A stretch of DNA of 54,585 bases from Firmicutes bacterium UBA5389 (GTDB lineage: Bacteria; Bacillota; DTU025). The first letter of the stretch is position 1, and each line of letters opens with the position of its first letter. The notes under the pieces are model-generated. The model worked only from the letters and a program-made list of their open reading frames with translations, ran no database searches and was not told the origin of the DNA. The DNA is taken from the NCBI GenBank assembly GCA_002409965.1, contig DHON01000116.1, forward strand, positions 36,411 to 90,995. Reading direction: 5' to 3'. This document shows positions 8,039 to 14,426 of the stretch, one piece after another. The position numbers and the translations under genes were made by a program.

Positions 8039-8819
8039 TGAGCCGCTTCACCCCCATGCTGTACAGCGCCATGACCAACAGGGACAGGGCCGCAATCCAC
8101 ACCGCCTGCATCATCAGAGCGCTCATAAAGAAGTCCATATCGAACTGGACGAACAAGCGCGCCGGCGCATACAACACGTAGTTCAGGGGAGTCGCCCGCG
8201 CCACCCGCGCCAAGGCATCCGGATAGACCTCCATGGGCGCGAACAGCCCGCCCAGGACGAAAAGGAGCTTGCCGTATATCCAGAAGAACGGGGCTGTGTC
8301 CTCTACCCAGAATGCAGAAAGGCTCAGAGCCATGCTGATGAGGAAGTTCAGCGTCAGGGCCATCGCCGCGCATGCCAGCGCTGCAAGCAAATGCGCCGCG
8401 TTCACCCGGATGGGTCCCACCGCAAGAAGGGCCACAGTCGCGCCGATCGCGATGTTCAGCGCCATCTTGAGCGCAGTCTCTCCCCAGTAGGATGCCAGCT
8501 TGAACAGGACGTAGCGGTATGGCTTGTTCAGGTAGTAGGCTATGGCTCCGGTCTTCACCTCTTCGTCAGTCTCCTGCTCGAATCGGGCACGCCCCAGCAT
8601 AATGGCTTCGCTGGCCATCAGATACCACACTAGTTCGCGAGGCCCGAAGCCCTCCACCGCAAAACCGCGGGTGCGCCCGAGAACCGACCACAGCTGCACA
8701 AACACATACAGAATCAGCGCGTAGAACACCGAGCCCAGCAGGAAGTCGGCTAGGTACGCGGTGCGCGCCCGCATACTCACGCGGGCAACATGGAAGTACT
8801 TCGCAGTCACCCCGCTCAC
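8022..8819 (-). CDS. ABC-2 type exporter permease (COG4587-like)
   Basis: A 265-residue membrane protein with about six predicted helices, for example FLLGSVFYALILYVFVQLW near 26-44 and a C-terminal hydrophobic pair. It is the first permease of a two-permease ABC-2 exporter and presumably forms a heterodimer with the product of 7223-8038. The start codon overlaps the stop of the ATPase gene by 4 bp (ATGA type), so the three genes form one tight operon. Confidence 0.87.
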   Translation of the reverse strand: MSGVTAKYFHVARVSMRARTAYLADFLLGSVFYALILYVFVQLWSVLGRTRGFAVEGFGPRELVWYLMASEAIMLGRARFEQETDEEVKTGAIAYYLNKPYRYVLFKLASYWGETALKMALNIAIGATVALLAVGPIRVNAAHLLAALACAAMALTLNFLISMALSLSAFWVEDTAPFFWIYGKLLFVLGGLFAPMEVYPDALARVARATPLNYVLYAPARLFVQFDMDFFMSALMMQAVWIAALSLLVMALYSMGVKRLNVNGG

Positions 8820-9841
8820 CTTCCTCCCAACGCTTCCGATGCGCCGCGCCCGTAGATATCGGCGATGACCTGCTCGGTAGGAGGGTCGGCAATGGTGATG
8901 TCGGCGATCCGCGCGTGACGCATCAGCTCGGTCAGGACGTCGTCAATTGACGCCACGTCAGTGTCCACCGACAGCTTCAAGTTGGTCTGCTTGTGCTTGG
9001 CGACAGTCACGCCTCTCATCTCGAACCTATCGATGGCATCGGCAAGCCTCACTCGCACGATCTTGAAGCGCAGGTAGTCGCGCCTGAGAGCCGACACCGA
9101 CGTGTCCAGGATCAGCTCCCCGTGACTTATGATCATCACCCGCCTACATAGCTCCTCCATGTCGCCCACATCGTGCGATGTAAGGAAGACCGTGACTCCC
9201 TCTTCCCGGTTCATCTGGCGGATCAGCTCTCGGATAGCGCGCTTGGCCACCACGTCCAGGCCAATGGTGGGCTCATCCAGAAACAGCACTCTCGGCCCAT
9301 GCAGCAGGGATGCCGCGATCTCGCACCTCATGCGCTGGCCCAGAGAAAGCTTGCGCACGGGCGTACGCATGAACTCGCCCAACTCGAACCGATCCACCAG
9401 CATGTTCAGTCGGTCACAGTAGACGGGCTTTGGAATATCGTACACGTGCGCCAGCAGTTCGAACGTGTCGCACGGCGGCAGATGGTACCACAGTTGCGAT
9501 CGCTGCCCGAACACGCAGCCTATCCGGCCAGCCAGTCGCTGCCTGTCCTCCCAGGGAGTGACGCCCAAGACCGTTGCCCGCCCTTGGGTGGGGTAGAGTA
9601 TTCCAGTGAGCATCTTGATGGTGGTTGACTTGCCCGCGCCGTTGGGGCCGATGAACGCCAGCATCTCCCCTTCGTCTACTTGGAAGGATATCCCGTTCAC
9701 CGCCTGGACTTCACGCACGGACGGCGAAACGATCGCGCGCACACTTCCTGCCAGGCCAGGGGACTTCTCACGCACCTCGAACACCTTGGTCAACCCACTT
9801 ACTTCGATAGCTCGCACATCTCCCACCTGCCTCATGAGCAT
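8816..9841 (-). CDS. ABC-2 exporter ATPase (COG4586-like)
   Basis: The nucleotide-binding subunit of the adjacent exporter. It has Walker A GPNGAGKS at 65-72, signature LSLGQ at 165-169, Walker B VLFLDE at 185-190 and a switch region LTSHDVGDME. The C-terminal ~90 residues form the extra domain typical of ABC-2 ATPases. At 341 residues from ATG 9841 it is full length. No ribosome site precedes that ATG. A GTG at 9817 (residue 9) has AGGTGGGAG just upstream and is an equally good start. The signature LSLGQ rather than LSGGQ is usual for this subfamily. Confidence 0.9.
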   Translation of the reverse strand: MLMRQVGDVRAIEVSGLTKVFEVREKSPGLAGSVRAIVSPSVREVQAVNGISFQVDEGEMLAFIGPNGAGKSTTIKMLTGILYPTQGRATVLGVTPWEDRQRLAGRIGCVFGQRSQLWYHLPPCDTFELLAHVYDIPKPVYCDRLNMLVDRFELGEFMRTPVRKLSLGQRMRCEIAASLLHGPRVLFLDEPTIGLDVVAKRAIRELIRQMNREEGVTVFLTSHDVGDMEELCRRVMIISHGELILDTSVSALRRDYLRFKIVRVRLADAIDRFEMRGVTVAKHKQTNLKLSVDTDVASIDDVLTELMRHARIADITIADPPTEQVIADIYGRGASEALGGR

Positions 9842-9898
9842 ACTAGTTCAGGCGCCGAGCGCCGATGATCATCTCGCGATATCGGGGAGGTATGCAAC

Positions 9899-10114
9899 GT
9901 GGAACGGAAAGACAGGTCTCCAAGCCGGAAACTGACACCCACTGGGTCGAATACGTCTGCCAGCGTCAAGTGCACCCAGTGCGGCGCGATGTACCCCGCC
10001 GGGAACGAAACGGGCGAGACAGGCACATCGGGATGCATGGTCTGCCCCAACTGCGGTTTCGAAAACTGCGCAGACGATTCCACCATCGTGAACGCGTCCG
10101 ACGAAGAGTACTAA
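9899..10114 (+). CDS. Small zinc-ribbon protein of unknown function
   Basis: A 71-residue acidic protein with two CxxC pairs, CTQCG near 25-29 and CPNCGFENC near 49-57, spaced as in a zinc ribbon. The N-terminus is basic and hydrophilic, the C-terminus acidic, and no membrane segment is seen. The GTG start is supported by GGGGAGG at 9884-9890, 8 nt upstream. It is divergent from the ABC exporter ATPase and convergent with the exported protein at 10187. I do not recognise a specific family. Confidence 0.65.
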   Translation: MERKDRSPSRKLTPTGSNTSASVKCTQCGAMYPAGNETGETGTSGCMVCPNCGFENCADDSTIVNASDEEY

Positions 10115-10141
10115 GCTGCAGAAAGCAGAGGGTTGCAGCAT

Positions 10142-10175
10142 CGCCCGGGCGCATCGCATCGACCGCGCCCGGGCG
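10142..10175. terminator. GC-rich 11-bp inverted repeat between convergent genes
   Basis: CGCCCGGGCGC at 10142-10152 is perfectly complementary to GCGCCCGGGCG at 10165-10175, with a 12-nt loop. It lies 27 bp after the zinc-ribbon stop and 11 bp from the stop of the facing gene. No T-run follows on either strand, so it may end transcription inefficiently in both directions. Confidence 0.55.
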
Positions 10176-10186
10176 TCTGTATCGCC

Positions 10187-10873
10187 TCATACCTCTCCCC
10201 TGATCGATATGGTCTCGGCCTTCCATCCGAACACTCCGGTGATCAGCGGCACGCCAATGGGCCTGTACTCCAGCACCAGCGGGTTCTGCATGTTGTTCCA
10301 GATGATCAACTGCCCCTTGGCGCACTTATACGCGGGCAGAAACACCCTTTTGCCGTTGAGGTCCACCGGAAACAGCACTTCCTCCTCAACCTTCAAGTCG
10401 CCGGCCAGTACTCCCGCCAGGCTAACGCTTCCCATCTTGAAGCTGTACGCCACCTTGCCAGTGCGCAGTTCGCGCAGGACTTCCCGCGACACCCACGGGG
10501 CGGTGGAATCCGTCTCCGGCGGATCGTTCAGTCCGAATACGGGGCCGAACGTGCGCCCTCGGTCAAGCCCGGTGATGCGCCTGATAGTGGAAGCGGGGAG
10601 CGACCCATCGGACCTGGACCACACCCAGCTGATCTCGACCCACTTGGGGTAGCTAACCGACTGCACCGTCACATGCCATTTATTGCCCATAGACGCGCGC
10701 GCCAAGGTGCGCTCGAACACCACATGCATACCTACGTGCAACGCGGGTTCCGCAGTGATCACATCGTATCCATCGGACGCGATGGCGATGTGCGAACCCA
10801 ATGGAGTTACCAAGCACACAACCAGCGCGATGGCCAACGAAAAGGCAAGAGCCCACAGAACCGGTTTTTTCAA
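10187..10873 (-). CDS. Exported protein of unknown function
   Basis: From the TTG at 10873 the protein has 228 residues, beginning with Lys-Lys and a hydrophobic stretch VLWALAFSLAIALVVCLV, a signal peptide or membrane anchor. The mature part is mostly beta-type sequence with no recognised motif; VSLAGVLAGDLKVEEEVLFP and a Trp-rich middle (WVEISWVWSRS) stand out. The TTG is favoured because GGGGAGG lies 5 nt upstream; an upstream in-frame start would add 14 residues before the signal sequence. Expressed alone, next to the amidohydrolase gene. Function unknown. Confidence 0.7.
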   Translation of the reverse strand: MKKPVLWALAFSLAIALVVCLVTPLGSHIAIASDGYDVITAEPALHVGMHVVFERTLARASMGNKWHVTVQSVSYPKWVEISWVWSRSDGSLPASTIRRITGLDRGRTFGPVFGLNDPPETDSTAPWVSREVLRELRTGKVAYSFKMGSVSLAGVLAGDLKVEEEVLFPVDLNGKRVFLPAYKCAKGQLIIWNNMQNPLVLEYRPIGVPLITGVFGWKAETISIRGEV

Positions 10874-10903
10874 GCCAACCTCCCCTTCCCTCGAGCATGT
10901 ACG

Positions 10904-10909
10904 ATGATA
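10904..10909 (-). promoter_or_regulatory. Candidate extended -10 element for the exported protein
   Basis: On the minus strand TGC-TATCAT forms an extended -10 motif about 31 nt upstream of the favoured TTG start. No convincing -35 hexamer is seen, so this is a weak call. Confidence 0.35.
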
Positions 10910-10952
10910 GCACACGCATACACACGCCCCAGCTCACGCGCTGGCCACGCCC

Positions 10953-12545
10953 TCATATCCCCTCTCTGAACATGAACTGCCCGCCTATTATCGTTGCCGT
11001 CACACGCGTGTCGAGGATCTCAGCAGCAGGCGTCGAGAATACATCGCGCGACAGAATGGTCATATCCGCAAACGAGCCGCAAGTCAGGGCGCCCCGTGTC
11101 AGCTCGTCGGCCGACGCCATGGCCGCCCCGGCTGTGTAGGCCCTAATCGTCTCCTCAACCGTCAAGCGCTCTTCAGGATACCATCCCGAATCGGGAGCGC
11201 CGTCCAGCTGCCGCCTGGCCACAGCGGCGTAGATGCCTCGGATGGGATCGGGGGTTTCAACAGGCGCGTCCGACCCAAAAGCCAGCATGGCGCCGCTCTT
11301 GGACAGGCTTCTGAAAGCATAGGCCCATCTGCTGCGCCGACCCCAGTGTCGCTCGGCCACGGGTATGTCAGTCAGTATGTGCACTGGCTGCATGGAGGCG
11401 ACCACCCCGAGATCCGCAAACCGCCTCACCTCTTCGGGGTGGAGTAGTTGGGCGTGCTCAATCCTGTGGCGCAGCCTCCGCTGCGCGCTTTCGGCCTTGA
11501 CTGACTCGAATATGTCGAGCACGTCCCGGTTGGCCCGGTCGCCGATTGCGTGTATGGCGCAAGATATTCCCGCGAGCACAGCCTTGCCCACTAGCTCGGC
11601 TATCTCCTCTTTGGACGCCACAGCGATGCCTGTGTTCCCGGAGTTGCCCTCATACGCACGGAGCAAGTGAGCCGTCTGCGATCCCAGGGCGCCATCGGCA
11701 AACGCTTTGAGCGGGCCCACGCGGAGCCAATCGTCTCCGAATCCGCTCGCGAGGCCAAGGTCGATGGCATCGTCCAAGTTCTCTTTGGCTATGGACTGCG
11801 TGACGCGGAGCTTCAGCCGACCGGTGCTCCGCAGCAGTTGCAGCGCCTCAAAGGACGAAGCGCCGTCCATATTGTGAATAGCCCCAATCCCCAGCCTGTG
11901 CAGCTCGGACTGGGCATTCTCCATCGCCGCCGCCAGGGCATCGCAACTCGGCTCGGGGATCACCCGGCTGACAAGGGCCGTTGCCGACTCCTTCATTATC
12001 CCCGTGGCCTGGCGCGTGTCTTCGTCTCTTTCGATCTCTCCGCCCTCAGGGTTGGGCGTGTCGAGGCCAACTCCAGCCAGACGCAGCGCAGCCGTATTGA
12101 CCCACAGGGAGTGGAGGTCCTTGCTGAACAGGGCGACCGGGTTGCGCTGGCTGACCGCGTCCAGATACGACCGGTCGGGCAGACCGCCCCCGGGCCACGC
12201 GTTCTTGTTCCACCCCTGACCCACTATCCACGAACCAGGCCTAGCGCCCTCCACCGCCCGCCCCACCCGCGCCGCGACCTCCTCGGGCCCGGAGGACCCG
12301 TCCAGCTCGACGTTGGTCAGGCTCAAGGCATAATGCATGAGGTGGATATGCGAATCCGTGAACGCGGGGACGAGAGCCCGCCCCGCAAGATCGATCTTCT
12401 CGAAACTGTCGTCCACCGACATCGCGACCTCCGGCTCCGACCCGACCGCGATGACCCGCCTTCCCACACATGCAATAGCCTGGCAAAACGGCCGGCGCCC
12501 CGATGCCGTGTATATCTTGCCTCCCGTAAACAAGTATCTGCCCAC
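10953..12545 (-). CDS. YtcJ-like amidohydrolase (amidohydrolase 3 family)
   Basis: A metal-dependent hydrolase of the amidohydrolase superfamily, of 530 residues from the GTG at 12545. It shows the N-terminal beta-sandwich start (LFTGGKIYTASG), the metal motif DSHIHL, GQGWNKNAWPGG, IHAIGDRANRDVLD, RHRIEHAQLL and the last ligand region FGSDAPVETPDP. YtcJ/NfdA relatives cleave N-substituted formamides or other amides; the substrate here is not known. The GTG is chosen because GGGAGGG lies just upstream and it fits the family N-terminus. An ATG at 12587 preceded by AGAGGA would add 14 residues. Divergent from the acyl-CoA dehydrogenase gene. Confidence 0.88.
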   Translation of the reverse strand: MGRYLFTGGKIYTASGRRPFCQAIACVGRRVIAVGSEPEVAMSVDDSFEKIDLAGRALVPAFTDSHIHLMHYALSLTNVELDGSSGPEEVAARVGRAVEGARPGSWIVGQGWNKNAWPGGGLPDRSYLDAVSQRNPVALFSKDLHSLWVNTAALRLAGVGLDTPNPEGGEIERDEDTRQATGIMKESATALVSRVIPEPSCDALAAAMENAQSELHRLGIGAIHNMDGASSFEALQLLRSTGRLKLRVTQSIAKENLDDAIDLGLASGFGDDWLRVGPLKAFADGALGSQTAHLLRAYEGNSGNTGIAVASKEEIAELVGKAVLAGISCAIHAIGDRANRDVLDIFESVKAESAQRRLRHRIEHAQLLHPEEVRRFADLGVVASMQPVHILTDIPVAERHWGRRSRWAYAFRSLSKSGAMLAFGSDAPVETPDPIRGIYAAVARRQLDGAPDSGWYPEERLTVEETIRAYTAGAAMASADELTRGALTCGSFADMTILSRDVFSTPAAEILDTRVTATIIGGQFMFREGI

Positions 12546-12683
12546 AACGGTCCCTCCCAGCCTAGCACAGCTGACTACGTATTCCATCAACCAATCCTCT
12601 TTTCCTGCTCCACCGGGCGGGAGGAGTCAAACAGGAGTTATCGAAGTAAGAAGGGCGCTGACGCGCGGAAAGGAGGCTGCAAT

Positions 12684-13535
12684 GTGTCGATCAGCAAGAT
12701 TCTTGTTGTGGGGGCCGGGCAGATGGGCGCCGGCATCGCGCAGGTGACCGCTCAGGCCGGAATCGATGCGACTCTCGCCGATATTTCCCTGGACCATGCC
12801 CAGCGGGGTCTGGGCCGCGTATCCAAAGCCCTGAGCAGGCTGGTGGATAAGGGACGTATGGCGGCGGAACAGAAAGACTCCATTCTCTCGCGGATCACGG
12901 CGGCGCCCGATCTGGAGGCTGCGGCCGCAGGCGCGGACCTCGTAATCGAGGCCATCGCCGAAGATCCGGCAGCCAAGTCTGATCTCTGGGGAAGGCTCGC
13001 CGACATCTGCACTCCCGAAGTCATATTCGCGTCCAACACTTCCTCGATTTCCATCACATCCATGGCTCGAGATTCGCGCCGGCCCGACAGGTTCATCGGA
13101 ATGCACTTCATGAACCCCGTCCCCCTCATGCAGCTCGTTGAAGTAGTTCGCGGCCTGGAGACATCCGATTCGGTGTGCGATGCCATTGTGGAGCTTGCGC
13201 GGAAGATGGGCAAGGAGCCGGTGGTAGTCTCGGATTCCGCAGCGTTCGTAGTCAACAGGATCGCCATCCCCATGATCAACGAGGCCGCCTTCACCTTGAT
13301 GGAGGGGATATCCACAGCCGAAGGCATCGACACCTGCGTGAAACTCGGGCTCAACCACCCCTTGGGTCCCCTGGCTCTGGCGGACCTGATCGGCCTGGAT
13401 ACAGTGGTATCGATTCTGGAAGTCATGGTAGCGGAAACGGGCGACCCCAAGTACCGGCCCTGCCCGCTCCTGCGCCGGATGGTGGCCGCCGGCAGGCTGG
13501 GCCGCAAGGCAGGGCAGGGGTTCTACAAGTACTAG
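12684..13535 (+). CDS. hbd: 3-hydroxyacyl-CoA dehydrogenase (3-hydroxybutyryl-CoA type)
   Basis: NAD(P)-dependent oxidation or reduction of 3-hydroxyacyl-CoA. The Rossmann motif GAGQMG is at 10-15; VIEAIAED, SNTSS (118-122), HFMNP (141-145, catalytic His141), Glu153 and Asn191 correspond to the catalytic set of the family. At 283 residues it has the length of stand-alone HBD. The frame is open for 1 kb upstream, but the GTG at 12684 with AAAGGAGG 6 nt upstream is the real start; the upstream stretch is antisense to the amidohydrolase. It pairs with the enoyl-CoA hydratase 46 bp downstream. A role in butyrate-type fermentation or in beta-oxidation is equally possible. Confidence 0.93.
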   Translation: MSISKILVVGAGQMGAGIAQVTAQAGIDATLADISLDHAQRGLGRVSKALSRLVDKGRMAAEQKDSILSRITAAPDLEAAAAGADLVIEAIAEDPAAKSDLWGRLADICTPEVIFASNTSSISITSMARDSRRPDRFIGMHFMNPVPLMQLVEVVRGLETSDSVCDAIVELARKMGKEPVVVSDSAAFVVNRIAIPMINEAAFTLMEGISTAEGIDTCVKLGLNHPLGPLALADLIGLDTVVSILEVMVAETGDPKYRPCPLLRRMVAAGRLGRKAGQGFYKY

Positions 13536-13581
13536 ACTAGCAGGCACTAGCAGGCGATCCCTGCTGAAAGGAGGCGCGGGC

Positions 13582-14346
13582 TTGAACTACGACAGTGTCA
13601 AGCTGACTTCTGAAGACTACACGGCGCTCATCACCATATCCAGGCCGTCGGCGCTTAACGCCCTAAACAGCGCGGTCCTGGCCGAGCTCGATTCGGCACT
13701 GGGCGAGGTGCGGGCCAACGCGGGTTGCCGCGCTGTGATAATCACCGGCGATGGAGAGAAGGCGTTTGTGGCCGGGGCCGACATCGGCGAGATGCGTGAG
13801 CTTAACCCGGAGACGGCAACGGCCTTCGCCCAACGGGGGCAGGCGGTATTCCGCGCCATTGAGGAGTTGCCCATTCCGGTGATCGCGGCCGTCAACGGCT
13901 ACGCGCTGGGCGGAGGGTGTGAGCTCGCTCTGGCGTGCGACATCAGAATAGCCTCGGAGAACGCCCGATTTGCCCAGCCCGAGACGGGCCTGGGCATCAT
14001 CACCGGCTTCGGAGGCAGCGTGCGCCTGCCGGCCATTGTGGGGCATGCCCGCGCAGCATACCTCATCCTCACCGGCAAACAAGTCGGCGCCGCCGACGCG
14101 CTGTCCATAGGGCTGGTGTCGGAGGTGACGCCGCGCGAATCCCTGATGGCCCGGGCTCGCGAAATCGCCGCTGAGCTCGCATCGCGCAGCCCCGTGGCTC
14201 TGGCGCGAGCCAAGCAGGTAATGGTCACGTGCAGCAAGGCATACGAGCGCGAAGCTCTGGAGTTCGGCAAGTGCTTCGAGACAGGCGATCCCAAAGAGGG
14301 AATGTCCGCCTTCCTAGAGCGCCGCAAGCCCAGCTATGCCCGCTGA
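13582..14346 (+). CDS. Enoyl-CoA hydratase / crotonase
   Basis: A 254-residue crotonase-fold enzyme that hydrates trans-2-enoyl-CoA to 3-hydroxyacyl-CoA, the partner reaction of the preceding gene. Oxyanion-hole segments FVAGADIGEM (62-71) and GYALGGG (106-112) are present, as are both catalytic glutamates (Glu114 in GGCEL, Glu134 in PETGLGI). Translation starts at a TTG with GGAGG 8-9 nt upstream. The preceding hbd gene ends 46 bp away, so the two form a short operon. No thiolase or acyl-CoA dehydrogenase gene lies beside them. Confidence 0.93.
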   Translation: MNYDSVKLTSEDYTALITISRPSALNALNSAVLAELDSALGEVRANAGCRAVIITGDGEKAFVAGADIGEMRELNPETATAFAQRGQAVFRAIEELPIPVIAAVNGYALGGGCELALACDIRIASENARFAQPETGLGIITGFGGSVRLPAIVGHARAAYLILTGKQVGAADALSIGLVSEVTPRESLMARAREIAAELASRSPVALARAKQVMVTCSKAYEREALEFGKCFETGDPKEGMSAFLERRKPSYAR

Positions 14347-14377
14347 GGTGCTGGTCGGGCACGATTCTGCTCTGCAC

Positions 14378-14425
14378 AGTGACTGTGATGTAAAGCGACT
14401 GTGATATAGAGCGACTGTGATGTGA
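14378..14425 (+). repeat. Three 16-bp tandem repeats before a secreted-protein gene
   Basis: Units at 14378-14393, 14394-14409 and 14410-14425 follow the pattern AGYGACTGTGATRTRR and differ at 1 to 4 positions. The last unit ends one base before the ATG at 14427. No Shine-Dalgarno sequence is visible in or after the repeats. They could bind a regulator, form part of the leader, or be a simple slippage product. Confidence 0.85.
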
Positions 14426-14426
14426 A

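Noticed and set aside
9865..10203. Open frame overlapping the small zinc-ribbon gene in another frame
   Set aside because: No ribosome site, and the GTG frame at 9899 has paired CxxC motifs.
11667..12683. Long open frame in front of the 3-hydroxyacyl-CoA dehydrogenase gene
   Set aside because: It is antisense to the amidohydrolase, has no matching family features and the GTG at 12684 has its own strong ribosome site.
14378..14425. CRISPR array or CRP-type binding sites
   Set aside because: The units are contiguous 16-mers without spacers, and there is no TGTGA-N6-TCACA arrangement.
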